A stretch of DNA of 64,000 nucleotides from Sipunculus nudus. Its lineage: Eukaryota > Annelida > Sipuncula > Golfingiida > Sipunculidae. The DNA lies in NCBI GenBank assembly GCA_026874595.1, contig CM049318.1, forward strand, positions 25,508,956 through 25,572,955, given 5' to 3'. Below the pieces are notes generated by a model. The model made no database searches. It was not told the origin of the DNA and saw only the letters and a list, made by a program, of their open reading frames with translations. Made by a program: the position numbers and the translations under genes. Shown one piece after another: positions 12,376 through 26,309 of this stretch. The stretch's first letter is position 1. Each line of letters begins with the position of its first letter.

Positions 12376-12519
12376 AAGTGACCCAGGGGTCATGACGCTC
12401 AGCTGACCAGGAAGACATTGACAAAAGTAATTTTATCATCTGAATGTCAAATTTGAATGAAATACTTTTTCCAAACTTGACCTTTTGTATAAAATCATCC
12501 AATATTCATTGGGGTACTA

Positions 12520-15500
12520 TGGAGCTCTGTAGCATGAAGGATATGGGTAACAGACACCTATTTTCAAGGTTTACAAGATGACTTTTCAGGGGTCTCCCAG
12601 CATGTCAAAAAATAAAATTCTAGGTCCAGTTATTATGATTTGTGCCCTGTTAACAAATCCAAATGTTTATTCTGGGGGGTATTTCAAAGCCGCATAGGAT
12701 GAAGGATATGGGTAACAGAGATGTAATTTCAGGTGCACAAGGAGACTTTTCAGGGGCCTCCCAGCATATCAAGAAAGGAGATTCTAGGTCAAGTCATTAT
12801 AATTTGTGCTCTGTTAACAGATGACCAAATCTTTATTCTTGGGAGTACTTCGGAGCCCCAGAGCATGAAGGATATGGGTAACAGGGACCTTATTTCGGGT
12901 TTCCATGTAGACCTTTTATGGGCTTCCCTGGAGGTGAGGACAGAAGATTCTAGGTCCAGTCATAATGATTTGTGCCCTGTTAATATATGACCAAATCTTT
13001 ATTCTGGGGGGTACTTCAGAGCCCCATGGCTCACAGAATATGGGTAACAGGGACCTTATTTCGGGTTTCCATGTAGACCTTTTATGGGCTTCCCTGGAGG
13101 TGAGGACAGAAGATTCTAGGTCCAGTCATTATGATTTGTGCCCTGTTTACAGATGACCAACTGTTTAAAGATCACAAAAGAAGAGAAAAAAAATCGTAAA
13201 AAATAAAAAAAATATAGATGGCGCCACCAATCTCCAGAAATTGATGAAACACTCCATGATCAATATCCATGCAAAGAATCATGGTGATTAATGCATTAGT
13301 TGTTCAGATACTTGAGCTTTTGTATTAAATTTTGCATTATTCTGGGGGGTACTTCAGAACCCCATAGCTCGAAGAATATAGGTCACAGTGACCTAATTTC
13401 AGGTTTAAAAGGAGAATTTCCATAGACCTCCCAGGATTTCAAGTGAGAAGATTCCCAGTCTAGCGGTTACAATTTGTGCCCTGTTAACAGACAGACGCCT
13501 GGATGGCTGGACGGACGACGGACAAAAGGTGATCCCTACAGCTCAGATGACTTTCAGTCAGCTGAGCTTAAAATTGAAAAAATACAGGTGGCGCCACCAG
13601 AATGCAGAAACTGATGAAACATTTCATGATCAATATCCATGCAAAGAATCATGGTGATCAATATAATAATTGTTCAGATACTTGAACTTTTGTATCAAAT
13701 TTTCCATTATTCTGGGGGGTACATCGGAGCCCCATAGCTCAGAGGTTATTGGTAACAGAGACCTAATTTCAAGTTTTTAAGGAAACTTTTCATGGGCCTC
13801 TCAGCATGTCAAGAGAGAAGATTCTAGGTCCAGTTGTTACGATTTGTGCCATGTTAACAGATGACCGCATCTTATGAGGTCTCAAAAATAGAGAAAAAAA
13901 TTCGTAAAAATAAAAAAAAATACAGGTGGCGCCACCATACTGCAGAAACTGATGACACATTCCATGATCAATATCCATGCAAAGAATCATGGTGATCACT
14001 GCAATAGTTGTTTAGATACTTGAGCTTTTGTATCAAATTGTCCATTATTCTGAGGGATACTTCAGATGACTTACAGTCAGCTGAGCTAAAAACACTTAAT
14101 GGTCAATATCCATGCAAAGAATCATGATGATCTCCGTATTAGTTGTTCAGATACTTCAGCTTTTGTATCAAATTGTCCATTATTCTGAGGGATACTTCAG
14201 AGACCTATAGCTTGAAGGATATGGGTAACAGAGACCTAATTTCAAGTTTCCACAGGCAATCTTCATGGGCCTCCTTGCATGACAAGAATGAAGTTTCTAG
14301 GTCCAGTTGTTGCAATTTGTACCCTCTTGATAGATAACATAGGTGGCGCCACCAGTCTGCAGGAACTGATGGAACATCTCATAATCAATATGTATGCCAA
14401 AAATCATGACCATCAGTGATGTAGTTATTGAGATATTGAAGTTTTTGTATGAAATTTTTGACTACTCTGGGGGGGTACTTTGGGGCCCCATAGCTCGAAG
14501 AATATGGGTAACAGAGACCTAATTTCTGGTTTCCATGGAGACCTTTCATAGGTCTTCTAGTGTGTTGAGAATGAAGATTCTAGGTCCAGTCGTTACTATT
14601 TGTGCCATGCTAACAGATGACAGCATCCTTAAAGGTCTCAAAAATAGAGGAAAAAATCGTAAAAAATCGAACGATACAGGTGGCGCCACCAGTCTGCAGG
14701 AAGTGATGACACATCTCATGATCAATAGTTATGCCACAAATCATGACCATCAGTCAAGTAGTTAATGAGATATTGAAGTTTTTGTATGAAATTTTTTACT
14801 TTTCTTGGGGGTACTTTGGGGCTCCATAGCTCGAGGAATATGGGTAACAGAGACCTAATTTCTGGTTTCCATGGAGACTTTTCATAGGTCTCTCAGTTAG
14901 TCAAGAATGAAGATTCTAGGTCCAGTCTTTACGATTTGTGCCTTGTTAACAGATGTTTACATTTTGAAAGGTCTCAAAAATAGAGAAAAAAATTCGTAAA
15001 AAATTGAACGATACAGGTGGCGCCACCAGTCTGCAGGAAGTGATGGAACATCTCATGATCAATATGTATGACAAAAATCATGACCATCAGTCAAGTATTT
15101 AATGAGATATTGAAGTTTTTGTTTGAAATTTTTTACTTTTCTGGGGGGTAGTTTGGGGCCCCATAGCTCGAAGAATATGGGTAACAAAGACCTAATTTCT
15201 GGTTTCCATGGAGACTTTTCATAGGTCTCTCAGTGTGTCGAGAATGAAGATTCTAAGTCCAGTCATTACGATTTGTGCCTTGTTAACAGATGTTCACATT
15301 TTTAAAGGTCTCAAAAATAGAGAAAAAAATTCGTAAAAAAATCGAAAAATACAGGTGGCGCCACCAGTCTTCAGGAAATGATGGAACCTCTCATGATCAA
15401 TATGTATGCCAAAAATCATGACCATCAGTCAAGTAGTTAATGAGATATTGAAGTTTTTGTATGAAATTTTGGACTTTTCTGGGGGGTACTTTGGGGCCCC

Positions 15501-15725
15501 ATAGCTTGAAGGATATGGGTAACAGAGACCTAATTTCTGGTTTCCATGGAGATTTTTCATGGACCTCCCAGGATGTCAAGTAAAAAGATTCCAGTTCTAG
15601 CGGTTACGATTTGTGCCTGGTTAACGGACAGACGGACAGACAGACAGACAGACGGACAGACAGATGGACGACGGACAAAGAGTGATCGCTATAGCTCAGA
15701 TGACTTTCAGTCAGCTGAGCTAAAA
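12520..15725. repeat. Satellite-like array with 166-bp and 338-bp units
   Basis: At least eleven units share GATATGGGTAACAGAGACCT, GAAGATTCTAGGTCCAG and ATTTGTGCCCTGTTAACAG. The left part (12540, 12705, 12871, 13037) repeats every 165-166 bp. Most of the right part also carries the palindrome GGTGGCGCCACC, at 13587, 13925, 14342, 14679, 15016 and 15354: spacing 338, 417, 337, 337 and 338 bp. The array is cut by hairpin tails at 13540, 14061 and 15692, the last after a GACAGACGGAC tract. Short open frames inside it are not conserved between units in a gene-like way. It lies in the GALNT intron. Confidence 0.93.
15619..15722 (+). repeat. (GACGGACA)n tract and terminal hairpin of the satellite-like repeat
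   Basis: A GACRGAC-rich microsatellite is followed by GACGGACAAAGAGTGATCGC and a hairpin (15692-15722) with arms TAGCTCAGATGACT and AGTCAGCTGAGCTA, one mismatch, 3-base loop, then an A-run. The same tail ends repeats at 8.8, 13.55, 14.07 and 30.17 kb. Confidence 0.85.
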
Positions 15726-16498
15726 AAAGGTAAAAACAAAAGTTTTTTTTTTCAGTCTAACAGAGCATTAAGACTGATGATGAGTAGTCTTGTTCTCTAT
15801 TGAAGGGTCCTACAGAAAACTAATTTAAAGTTTAATACAAGTCGGTTTGATCTGGAAGAAATTTACCTAGAGCTTCTTGGACCTTTGAGCTTATAACCCA
15901 GAGACAAGCAGTGTACCAGTATTAATTTGAGCGAGTTAGACACCAGAAGGTTTACTCTATTCATATTTTAGCAAATGCAGTGATTAAGTCTATTTTGGAA
16001 ATAATCAAAATGCCCTTTGTTAATTTTTCTCATTTTTCTCACACAAAGGAATCCTTGAACAATAATGAATCTGGAATTAGAAGACTTGTGCTTAATTCTA
16101 ATAATCTATCAAATGTCCTCTTTTTTTTTAAGGATAAACCCCTGGGCTTCCAGTGACACTCTGCTAACAGTAATGAAGGTAACTGTATGATAAGAATGAT
16201 ATATTATATTTTATAACTTCTTGATTTCAGGTTTGATATGCACAGGGCTAGAAACAATCCATCTCACCTGACACTAACATATACAGCAAATGTCTAAGAT
16301 TAATTTAATATTTCACCATTTTGTCTTTGGAACTCTGTCATGATTCAAACCTGTCCCATCATGAAACTAGCTCCTTTGTCCAATGCCTAAACCTCCAGGC
16401 TGTGTCCTGCTCCTTAATCTTTGGATGCTGCTCCAGTATAGAAGGACACTATAATGATTTTGATTGTGTCTTCCACAGAGGCAAAGTAGTTTTTTTTC

Positions 16499-16700
16499 AG
16501 GCTTTTCTCCATACAGTTTCCATCAACAATCGTTACACTCATTACATTTCAGCCAAAACGTTTCAGTTCTAAAATGTAGTGAATGTCAAACTATTTAATG
16601 CTTTTCTCCATACAGTTTCCATCAACAAAGTAATACATATTATTATATTCAGCAAATGTTTTTACTTCTGAAGTGTTGTGAAAGTCAGAGATTTTAATTA
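16499..16700. repeat. About 102-bp imperfect tandem duplication
   Basis: GCTTTTCTCCATACAGTTTC and the next bases CATCAACAA occur at about 16501 and 16602, and the following 70 bp (CATTACATTTCAGC versus TATTATATTCAGC, then GTTTYWGTTCTRAARTG) also align. This is a two-unit local duplication in the GALNT intron. Confidence 0.6.
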
Positions 16701-19700
16701 AAGTTTCCTGAAATCAAGTGTTCATGTTGAGAGGCTATCTGGCAGCCTTTAGGCTTTTAAGAATCAGATCTTCTTTGATAAGTATTCTTCTGGAAAATCT
16801 ATATTCCTTGAATAATGCCAAAATCAGTCCAATTGCTTCACATTGGATTCATCTGTTTTGCTGCAATTTGCTGTATATTTAATAAAAATTGCTGAATTTT
16901 GATCAGTTCGGAGAAGAAAATTTGAAATGCTCCAGAATATTTTCTATTTTCTTATTTCTTGCCGCATTATCCTCCTGTAACAATCAACCATTTTAAATCA
17001 CATCTGCTTGAGAGCCTGTCCATAGTTAGTCAGATGTTTAGTTTTCAGTTCTTATCTTTGGACGTCCAGCCAGACTGTTGACCAAGGAGATGACTAAAAT
17101 TTTTGCTCTGGTGAGCTATAAAAACATACATAAATTGAGAAATACAAATGACTTAGTTAATAATGTAAATGATTTAAATACTTAAACATACAGGGCAGCA
17201 CATTGGTACAAGTTCTGCATGGTAGCTATTAGGATAGACTGATTTTCTATAATTTCATTGTTTGTACATACTAAGGGAAAACTAAAGAACTCCAAAGAAA
17301 ACATTTTCCATAGGATTCCGACTAAATTTACTCAGGAATAAAATTCTGATTGGTTCTAGTTACATATTGTTAAATACAAAACTTGATGCATCTGTTTTAT
17401 TTTTTTGGCAAAAAAAATGTGCTGCATGTTGAACAACATTATAATTATCACGTAACTGTAAATATCCTAGCTATATATCACAGTGCAGGTGGTAATAAGC
17501 CAGCCTTAGCTGAAGCAATCAATCTCAGCCCATCACCCTCCCATCAATCTGGCTTTCTGTCAGGTAGTATATAATATATATGCAATACTATAGCATAGCT
17601 TTAGGAACTTATTGTTCTTGCAACAAAATGGGTCTGAATAAGATCTCCACAGAAGCAAAAACAATATGTCAATGTGACCTTATATCTGCATGCTAGTGTG
17701 AAAAGTATATTTTTAAAACACAAGAATATTAGTCTCTCATTATGGTTCAGGATTGCAGTCTGTCTTCAGTGAAATGATCTTTAAAAGCTACGCCTGCTTT
17801 CCTAAAATACAGCCTCTCTATCAAGTCATGTATAAGGATAATAATTTACTCACCGATACCACTGCAAAAATTCTTCCTTTTCTGGAGTGTTTTGGATCTG
17901 ATAAGTATTAGTGTGGAAATATTTTTTTATCAGAGTTTACAACTGAACTGAAATTTTCTACTGACATGTATTGCCGGGGGACAAAATATACAATTTTTTT
18001 AGGTATTTATGTTAGACACAGGTGAATATGAGTATCTGCTTGACTTCCTTGTAAGAAAACAAAAATTAACATCCAATTCGCATAGTCTTTGAGGGAAAAT
18101 GTCATGAGCTCTATTCTCCATTGTATTTGTTGCAACACAGTTAAAAAAAAACATCCCTTTTGATTCTTTGTTTGAAAACACTCCTTTTAGTGTGAAACGT
18201 GTTCCTTATTCATTGACCCTCATACACAGAACAATGGCATAGACTAATGCCTGAGGGAAAGTAAACTAAAATGTTAATTTGCCTTTAAGTTAACATAATC
18301 TTTTAACACTGACCCCTGCACTGACCAACTAACTGTATTCAAGCATTTTTACTTTTTTTCTTGTAAAAGGTTAAAGGTATTATCTATATCTAATGTCTTA
18401 ACTCCAAGCTGTCAAGTATATATATATATATTCTAATCAGTCTTACTCTACATTTGAAAATCATTAATGAGTCACTTTGAACAAGTTTTCTGGAACCATG
18501 ATTAAGTTTCTAAATTGTTATACAGCTTGGTACATTAGGCTATGAAACATTTACTATAGGAAATTTCCAAATGTCTGACATAGTTTGGTTGACTTTGGTT
18601 CTGAAGCATCTTTTATGGTTATTAACTGACAGACAGGCTGGGTTACAATGTACCTGATTCACACTGATATAATAAAAATATAATCATTATTACCATTACA
18701 TCACAGTCATATCCTGTTAGTGTATACTTTATCAATAACACACAACTGTGTACACATCTATTCCATGCTTTTCTTCAATACACTAGATCTATATCAATCA
18801 CTTTGACTGTGTAAGCACATCCTGCTGTAATTTTTGTGAATTTCATAGGAGGTGGGGGGGGGGAGCATTACTGAAGAAAATTAAAAAACACACAGCATCC
18901 ACTACAATAATTATGTTGATAGTTACAATAAAATAATTTAAACTGTTTAAGATGTTCATGTAAAAGAACTGATAAAATATTAGCATAAACCATGTTTTTT
19001 AACATACAATGATATATACCAACCCTATTCATTAGTAACCTGACTCATATACAGAAAATGCCGATCGATCCCACCACATACAGGCTTCTTCTTTTGTATA
19101 TATCCACCTGTTTATAACATGTGAGGGGCCTGCCATAATGATTCATACACATTCAACATGTACAGCTTATGGCAAGTCAGAAGAACCAGAGATTTTGCTA
19201 ATGGCATTTTGCAACCAGTGGCCTTTCATCATCAGGTTCTTCAAGCACACATGCTACAAACCTTTTTTTGTCGTCACGGGTCATTTGTACTGTGTTTATT
19301 TACACCCTGTAGACATACAAGGCCGTATACATCCATCACAGAGGCTTAATAAGAACCTTTCTTAGGGGGAACCACCTATAGTTCATTAATATTTTTGGAA
19401 AGTAGGCCAAAAGTCACATAAATTCTACAGTTAAGGTAGGTGTATAGCTGGCTTTAAGGACCTGCTATGTTAATTATGATTATTTTTTTTTCTGAAAAAA
19501 AAAACCCAAAAAACCCTTGGTTTGTTATTATATCTAGCTAAAATGTTGTACTTATATAATAAACCACTCAGCCACACCCAGTCCCTTCACCCTTTATCGA
19601 TCAATAAATTAGGTTTATTCTATAATTAAAATGTGAGTTGATTATCACAATTATCATACAGCTTTCTCGACACCTTCCCTCAGGGTTGCAGGATCACCAA

Positions 19701-22700
19701 GGGTAGTTCAAAAATAAGTTGGCTAAAATAAAGTTATCTAATGTAATGTGTTCCAGTTTACCAGTACAAAATACTTTCAGTTAGTTTCTAAACCCGACCT
19801 ATCTGTTATATCATGCATTTATTGGGATATGGAAGGGGCTGGGGGGGGGGGGGGAAGGAAAGGTTCAAACTGCTAAGTGAAACAAACAAAACAGGGTCTA
19901 CTATATCCTTTTGCAATTTCAAGGACTTTAAAATTTAAGGTCCTCTTTTAACAATTCCAAGGACCTTATTTGATTTGTTTTCTAACTGATCTGGTGGTGG
20001 TATATATAAACTACACAGGAGCAACTTCAAGCAAGACAAAAAATGCACTAAAGAGAAACAGATTACTAAATGAATGCAAAGAAAAAAAACAGTATACTTA
20101 CAGGAGGACAGAAATAGAGACAGTAGCTCTGCTGCACAACTCAATAACTTTTTCAGGGACTTCAAAGGAAAAATTTCTATTTCCAAGGACTTTCAAGACT
20201 TTAAAGAGATTATTTAAATTCAAGCACTTTCATGGTTTTTTAAAGAAATATATATATCCACCAGGATATATAACTAAAGATGATAAGGACTGAATTATTT
20301 GGTAAGGGTGAGTTAGATGTGGACTTGCCACACCATGACCAGAGTAGACCCACATTCAGTGTCACGGTAAATATAACATGACATCCTTAGAGGCTCTTAT
20401 GTTGTGTGTCCTGTCATCTTGTATTATTCTTTTCCCATGACCCTAGGACTAAATAGGGGGTACTAATACCTAGTACTATTAGGTCCTTATCCATGGATAT
20501 CAAGGAAGGAAACAAATCTGAAGAGTAAAACAAACCCCCTTACCAACAAGATCAAGTCACCTTTAGAATGGATTGGCTACGTAGATGCTACTGGTCCTAA
20601 AATATCAAGGGTAGCACAAAGCACCACCAGCTGGACTGGAAAACTGTACCAATTATGTTCCCCTGGAATCTTCCTGGGTATATAACACAGATGCAACAGG
20701 AGGTTACAGACTAGAAGCTCTTTGCATACATGATGACGTACAAAAGCAGTGTTTTCAGGTGCAACTAAGTGGTTGAAGTCTTGCCTGTATCAAGGACCTG
20801 TTTTCTTTGTAGACGTAAAAACTGCTAGACCTGACCATGGAAAGCCTGGCACCCTCACCATGCACATCATATTGTAAACATGTGATTGGTCAGTTTAACT
20901 CATAAATTTTGCAGGATATTGACCTCAGTAATGAATTAGGAACAAGTGTTCGTCTAATAATATTCAACACTCTAACTCCAAAATTTACAAAGATCCTTTC
21001 AAAAACCTTACTGAAATGACAAATTCTGGTATCAGTGTGAATCTACTAATCACCAGGATTTAATTCCAGATAAATTTTTGCCCCTCTAATCACAGATCAA
21101 GGATGAATTTTGCCACCTCCACATTCCCACTCCATCAACCTATTATGACATTAAGACTATTTTATCACAGCCATGTATCAGTTGAAAGCAAAACGGATAC
21201 CAGCCAAGCGAGGACCGCCATGAGCCAATGTTGTTTCATTTCATTTTGACTGACAACTCACTTGCCTGGCAACCCCATGGAGGGTGAACCCAGAGGGAGT
21301 AAAATTTGACCTATTATTTAATAAAAGCACTTGGTATAAAGTCTATTCTTCAAAGATAAGTTGATCTATGATTAAGATTAACAACATACCTTACCCGGCT
21401 TTAACATCAAACCTTCATTGGTTATCACCACCGTTTTAGAATATTTTGTGAATCTGGTGAAGCTATGGTGATAATAAAACATATGTACCCACTTACCTAC
21501 GGGTGGTTTGGTCTCTGAGGAGCAAAGGTAAAAAAAAACATGAAAAATTAAAGCTTTACTTATAGATTAACACTAAATTACCTTTTTTTCACAGGGTAAT
21601 GATGGCATGTTAACTGGTTTCAATGCTGTGGTTCAAAGTTTCTTATGCGCAAGGGTTTTAATATGTGAAATTTGCAAAAGGGTTAAAATCATGAAAAAAA
21701 AACCTTTGTGAAAAAAACCCAATCAGCTTAGCTGAGTAGTGCTTTACACAATGATTTCTTGCGGTATCACACCTGTATTGAGATGTGTACATGGATTGTC
21801 TATGAAAAATTGTATACCAATCACATCACATAATGCATGGTGTTACAACTGGCCAAGGTAAGTATTTATGCATTAATTTCTGTCCTTTAAATGTTGCGTT
21901 GCAATTGCAAACTGGTCATAATTGAAAAAAGAGGTAAATGTATCTGTCTGTATATTTACAAACAAATTTTAAATACTTATTTTTTAAGCAAAAATTCCAG
22001 ATTTTTTTGTGAAAATTAAATTCAAAACTCACAAATATGAAGCCAACCACAGAATTTCAAACATTTCTGAAACTAAAAAAAACTTCTTAGAAGAGTTCAG
22101 TGGAAAGATGAATAGTTTATAGTAAGCACAAAGATGCAGTGGAAAACATATTTTTTTGTTTTATGATGTAAGTGTGCATGTGTTTATACACGTCATTAGT
22201 TTACTCTGTTTTTGATGACTGAAGCACTTCCTCATTTCTGATCATTTTTAGTCGTAAGATTTTCCTTAAATTTAGAGATTTCAGGGGCATGTGCAGGAAA
22301 ATGTTTTAGGCCCCTTGACTATGCATTTTTTAATTCCCTACAGTGATCCATAACTGAAGTTTATCAAGCCAGGTGTCATGACATTCTGTGCACTCAGATA
22401 AAAAAATAAAGAGAAAAAAAAGAAATTCAAATATTGGGCAAAAATTGTAGAAATAATTATTCTCAAAGTGCATTCATGTATCCTAATTTACGGGTCTGAT
22501 AAAGATAAATCTTTCTCTCTCAAAATTTCTATAATGAAGTCTCTGCAATCTTTAGCAGATCTATCTATTAAAAAAAATATAAATTGCATAGTTTTTTTTT
22601 AGTTATTTATGAATTGTAGAAAAATCATTAAATTTTCATTTTTTATAGAGACAATTTTGACTTGTCAAAGAAACAGCATCAGTTTTAACTCTTTTTCTAT

Positions 22701-23440
22701 CACTGGAATTTTCTTGAAAAGATATAAAGGCAGGTCTGTTCTTTATAATTAATGGACTTTCACCTGGAAGCAGGTTAACTGTCTTGAAAAATATATAATC
22801 ACTACCTGTACTTATAAACTGTGATTATAGACGACTAACCTATGATTATGAAGTGAGCCAATTTACTTAATGTCCTTCATTTTCTCACTAATAATTAAAG
22901 TACAAGAATTAGCAGCTGAAAATTTTCTAGCTCTTGCCTGGCTTATACAATATACTTAAGACTGAAACCTTAATATTTGATCACCTAATAATTCCATCTA
23001 AAAAAATCCTACATGTATGGTCAATCTACAGAACACAGAAAACTGAAAGGTACAAAAAGCAATGTGGTGCAGAAATGTGATCACCTGACAAGTCATGTGA
23101 TAGGTCACACATCATGTGATAAGTCATGTGACCAGCCATATTAGCCAAACAAGTACACAGTTAGTTGGTGGTATCACTGTGAGAGGAATCAGGCACTGTT
23201 AGCAACACAGGAGAGAATCGGACAAAAAATAGCACAGAGACTACAGAAAGTAAAACTTTGGGGTAAATATTTAAATAAAATAATGGCACTCAGCCCAGTC
23301 CAAGCATTATGCAATGTCTGTGCATGAATTGTAAAAATAACAACTATGTAGTTTTTCATTCTTCATAATTATATCAGTTAAATAATTTTTAGGTGATCAT
23401 TCAATGATTTATGCAATACTGGCCCTCAATAATGTTTTTA

Positions 23441-23442
<2 letters not shown>

Positions 23443-23504
<62 letters not shown>

Positions 23505-23513
23505 ATATACATC
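23443..23513. repeat. (TA)n microsatellite beside GALNT exon 1 donor
   Basis: About 70 bp of TA repeat ends some 20 bp inside the intron from the splice donor at 23534. A long TA tract this close to a donor can form hairpins in the transcript; no effect is shown here. Confidence 0.95.
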
Positions 23514-23534
23514 AAACTATAAACATGGACTTAC

Positions 23535-23730
23535 CATTGCCGATTCGCTGGAGAAGCCCAGGTTTCTTCTGAGGGTTATTTGCAGAATCTTTTCCGAGAT
23601 TACGATCACAGTTATTGTTTTGCATGGCACAATCCGTAAAGTACATGAGCAGAAACACGTCCATGAGGAACCACACCAGTGAAGTTGCGATGATGATCTT
23701 ACAGTATTGAACTTTGAGACGACTGACCAT
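23535..23730 (-). CDS. GALNT1: GALNT1/13-like glycosyltransferase, first coding exon (start, signal anchor)
   Basis: This exon carries the start codon (ATG at 23730) and residues 1-65 of the GalNAc-transferase. After a short basic cytosolic tail comes [12 protein letters not shown] followed by a hydrophobic stretch (about residues 12-31), the type II signal anchor that holds the enzyme in the Golgi. The YCK-x4-ATSLxW-x3-DxFLLxYF pattern is what I know from vertebrate GALNT1/13. The stem (residues 32-65) is short and Asn-rich. The donor is GTAAGTCC from 23534 and the exon leaves in phase 1, matching the acceptor phase at 1287. Upstream the frame stays open through a TTG at 23760 with no ATG, so 23730 is the chosen start. 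A possible acceptor (ATATTTGAG, near 23752) upstream would allow a 5' exon to join in frame. Confidence 0.92.
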
Positions 23731-24439
23731 TTTGACTATGTAACAACACCTTGAACTCAAATATCACAAGCTATTCACAAAATTTGCATATATGGAATCA
23801 GTTAAGTAGTAATGTAACATCAAGAGTGCATCTCAGCCATTATTTTCCAGTTTGTTTGAACATGACCTTATTCCTAACTTGGTTCTCACAAGATTGTCAC
23901 CAAAATGTCACCTCTGTATTCCTGATAAAGAGCACAGATGCTGTTCATATATACACATTCCAGTTTCACGGATTATCTGTATACATTTTCTGCTTATCTG
24001 GAAAAAAGAAAAACAGGCTAGTTATAAATATATTTATAGGTACAAGTATCATTTCTGAGCAAAAAGAAAAAATTGAAAATATTATGTTTATTAAATATAA
24101 ACAATACTTGATCAGTGTAACCAAGCCAAAGTGATTTTTATGTTGCAATAGGTCATAAAATTAAGGACGGACAAAAATTTGCTCATGCAAGGGTCAACTT
24201 ATCCAGTTTTAATTGATACCTTATTATTTAATCATTTTGCAGGAAAGAATATTTCATTGGAAGTGTTGCGTAGCAAAACTGAGTGGCCCAAGTATCATTC
24301 AGCATAATGACAGGAATCATGAATGCAAGATTATATATAATGGATTTATATGTAGTGTACTACAAAACAAAAAGAAGGGCAGTGTTTTCTATAATTTAAG
24401 CTAGTTTTAATATGAGCACTGCAAACGGTGCAAAATACG

Positions 24440-24815
24440 CATGTCACATATCTTTTGACCTCTGACTTCATTAAATATGTGTGACTTTGCTGAGAATGTT
24501 ATTCAGGTGAAAACTGTATTGGTCAATATTTATAATAAGTTTCATGAAAATCTATTAGATCTTTAATAAGTCATCACAGCACATTCAAATTCTGGTAAAC
24601 TCTGAACTCATTAAATATGCAAGGATTTTGCTGGAAATCCAACTTAGGTGATACATTATATTGATTAATATTTCATTTGAGTTGTATCAAAATCTGTCCT
24701 ATTCCTGGTCAGTTATCACAGCGACACCACAAAGTAGCCTAGTGACTTATGACCTTATTAAATATGCATGGCAGCATGGATTTTGCCCATAATCAAATCA
24801 GGAGAGATAAAATAT
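24440..24815. repeat. Tandem trimer of a roughly 125-bp unit, copy 1
   Basis: Three diverged units share TGACCTCTGACCTCATTAAA, TATGCATGGATTTTGCTG and RTTTCATGAAAATC-like blocks. The whole trimer is matched unit by unit by the block at 25760-26165, about 1.33 kb to the right, so a trimer was duplicated as one piece or belongs to one dispersed repeat. Confidence 0.8.
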
Positions 24816-25759
24816 CGCTAAATAGTTATATTATCATGAACATGTAATTTTTGCGAACTTCGTGATGTATTCTTGATTTGCAAAAACTGAATGCTGGCAA
24901 AATAACATGTCATACTCAATTTTACTCACAGAAGTAAGCATGCCCAGTGCAAGAATATGAGGTTCAGTTTATCTGGCAATTTATCAATTTAGTTGGAAAA
25001 ATGAATGTGAATTTCATTAATACATATACCATTAGAAAAGGCTCTGTACCAGGTTTAAAATGACGAGGTCAATTGCGTAAAGCATGTCAGTGTATAAACA
25101 GTCTAATGCTATGTTTGAAAATTACATGTGTAATATAAAATAATTATATTTTATAATTATATTGATTGGTAGAATTGTTGTGTTTGTTATGAAAGTGTAA
25201 AAATGTATGTTTGAGCACTAAAACTACAAGTTTGTAAAAAACTGACGCTGCCCAGGTTCGAACATATGTGGTAAGCCATGTTGCACATATGAACTACATT
25301 TTCTGCCTACTGTGCCTATCTACCTGTGCTGCAGGTCTTGTGTTTATAAGATTGTTAAAAAAATGTACAAATTGTGCGTGACTGAAGTTACCGTACCGGT
25401 ATAAAATTATTTTAGTTGGACATAGGCCTATATGTCAGTGCCTCTCAGTCATTTCACTCTTCCCAGTTCAGCATTCCCGCCATCATGTACCTTTTCATTT
25501 AGTTCATCATTTACAATAAATATATATCTTTATTTAAATCAGTTGTTAGCTTTCTGCTGGTGCTAACGTAGATTCTATGTAACCAGGACTGCCACACTGT
25601 GACTGCTATTGGTCCTTTGGCTCACTGCCCAACTTCACACCTCCACTGAGTTTTATTGTCCCTGTGTTATCCAAAATCACACCTTCTTGTCAGGTAATTA
25701 GCACCTAGTCTTGATACAACTGCAGCTCTCGTTGAACATGGGCTTGGCAGCGAATGTGT

Positions 25760-26165
25760 TAACAAAACACTGCAAACATGCATAATACACACATCTTATG
25801 TCTTGTGACCTCTGACCTCATTAAATATGAGTAAATCTTGCTGAGAATTAAAATTCAGGTAAGAGGTATATAGATTTAAACTGAAACTGCGTTTCATGAA
25901 AATCCATAAGACTTTTGTCACATCACCATGGAGCCACCATGGTCTGGTGACCTCTGACCTCATCAAACATGCATGGATTTTGCTGGAAAATCGAACTTAA
26001 GCAAGATATTATATTGATTAATATTTCTGTTGAGTTTTATCAAAATCCATCATATTCCTGGTAAGTTATTGCGGCGACAACACAAAGTAGCCTAGTGACC
26101 TCTGACTTTATTTAACTGAGTGGATTTTGCCCATAATTGAACTCAGGTAAGATAATCTTTTGGAA
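25760..26165. repeat. Tandem trimer of a roughly 125-bp unit, copy 2
   Basis: It aligns in order with 24440-24815, including the distinctive GCGACAMCACAAAGTAGCCT and ATTTTGCCCATAATYRAA stretches in the third unit. No coding capacity. The 0.9 kb between the copies shows no gene. Confidence 0.8.
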
Positions 26166-26309
26166 AGTAGTTTTAAAAAAAAAGTAGTTTTAGTTAGTTT
26201 TTTGTAAATCAATCTAAGTCCAAGTAAATTATCACAGCAATGCTAAAAGTTAACAGAAAGACTTTAGAAATGGACCAGTGAAGATCTAATTAGAAGCTGG
26301 TGTGGCATC

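Larger units (their letters stand above)
1288..23534 (-). other. 22 kb GALNT intron between coding exons 1 and 2
   Basis: The intron is bounded by GTAAGTCC at its 5' end and TTTGCAG at its 3' end, and the phases of the two exons agree (phase 1). The protein spacing between the anchor and the GPGEMGK motif is close to the vertebrate enzymes, so no coding exon appears to be missing. Inside I see minisatellites, a satellite-like array, short dispersed repeats and two stretches of possible regulatory character (6.06-6.37 kb and 10.4-11.25 kb), but no other convincing exon. The parts at about 1.4-3.5, 15.8-18.4 and 20.3-23.4 kb show nothing specific. Confidence 0.8.

Noticed and set aside
15692-15722. 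Hairpin tail as a bacterial-type terminator
   Set aside because: The stem followed by an A-run occurs at the end of eukaryotic repeats in several copies; there is no bacterial gene context.
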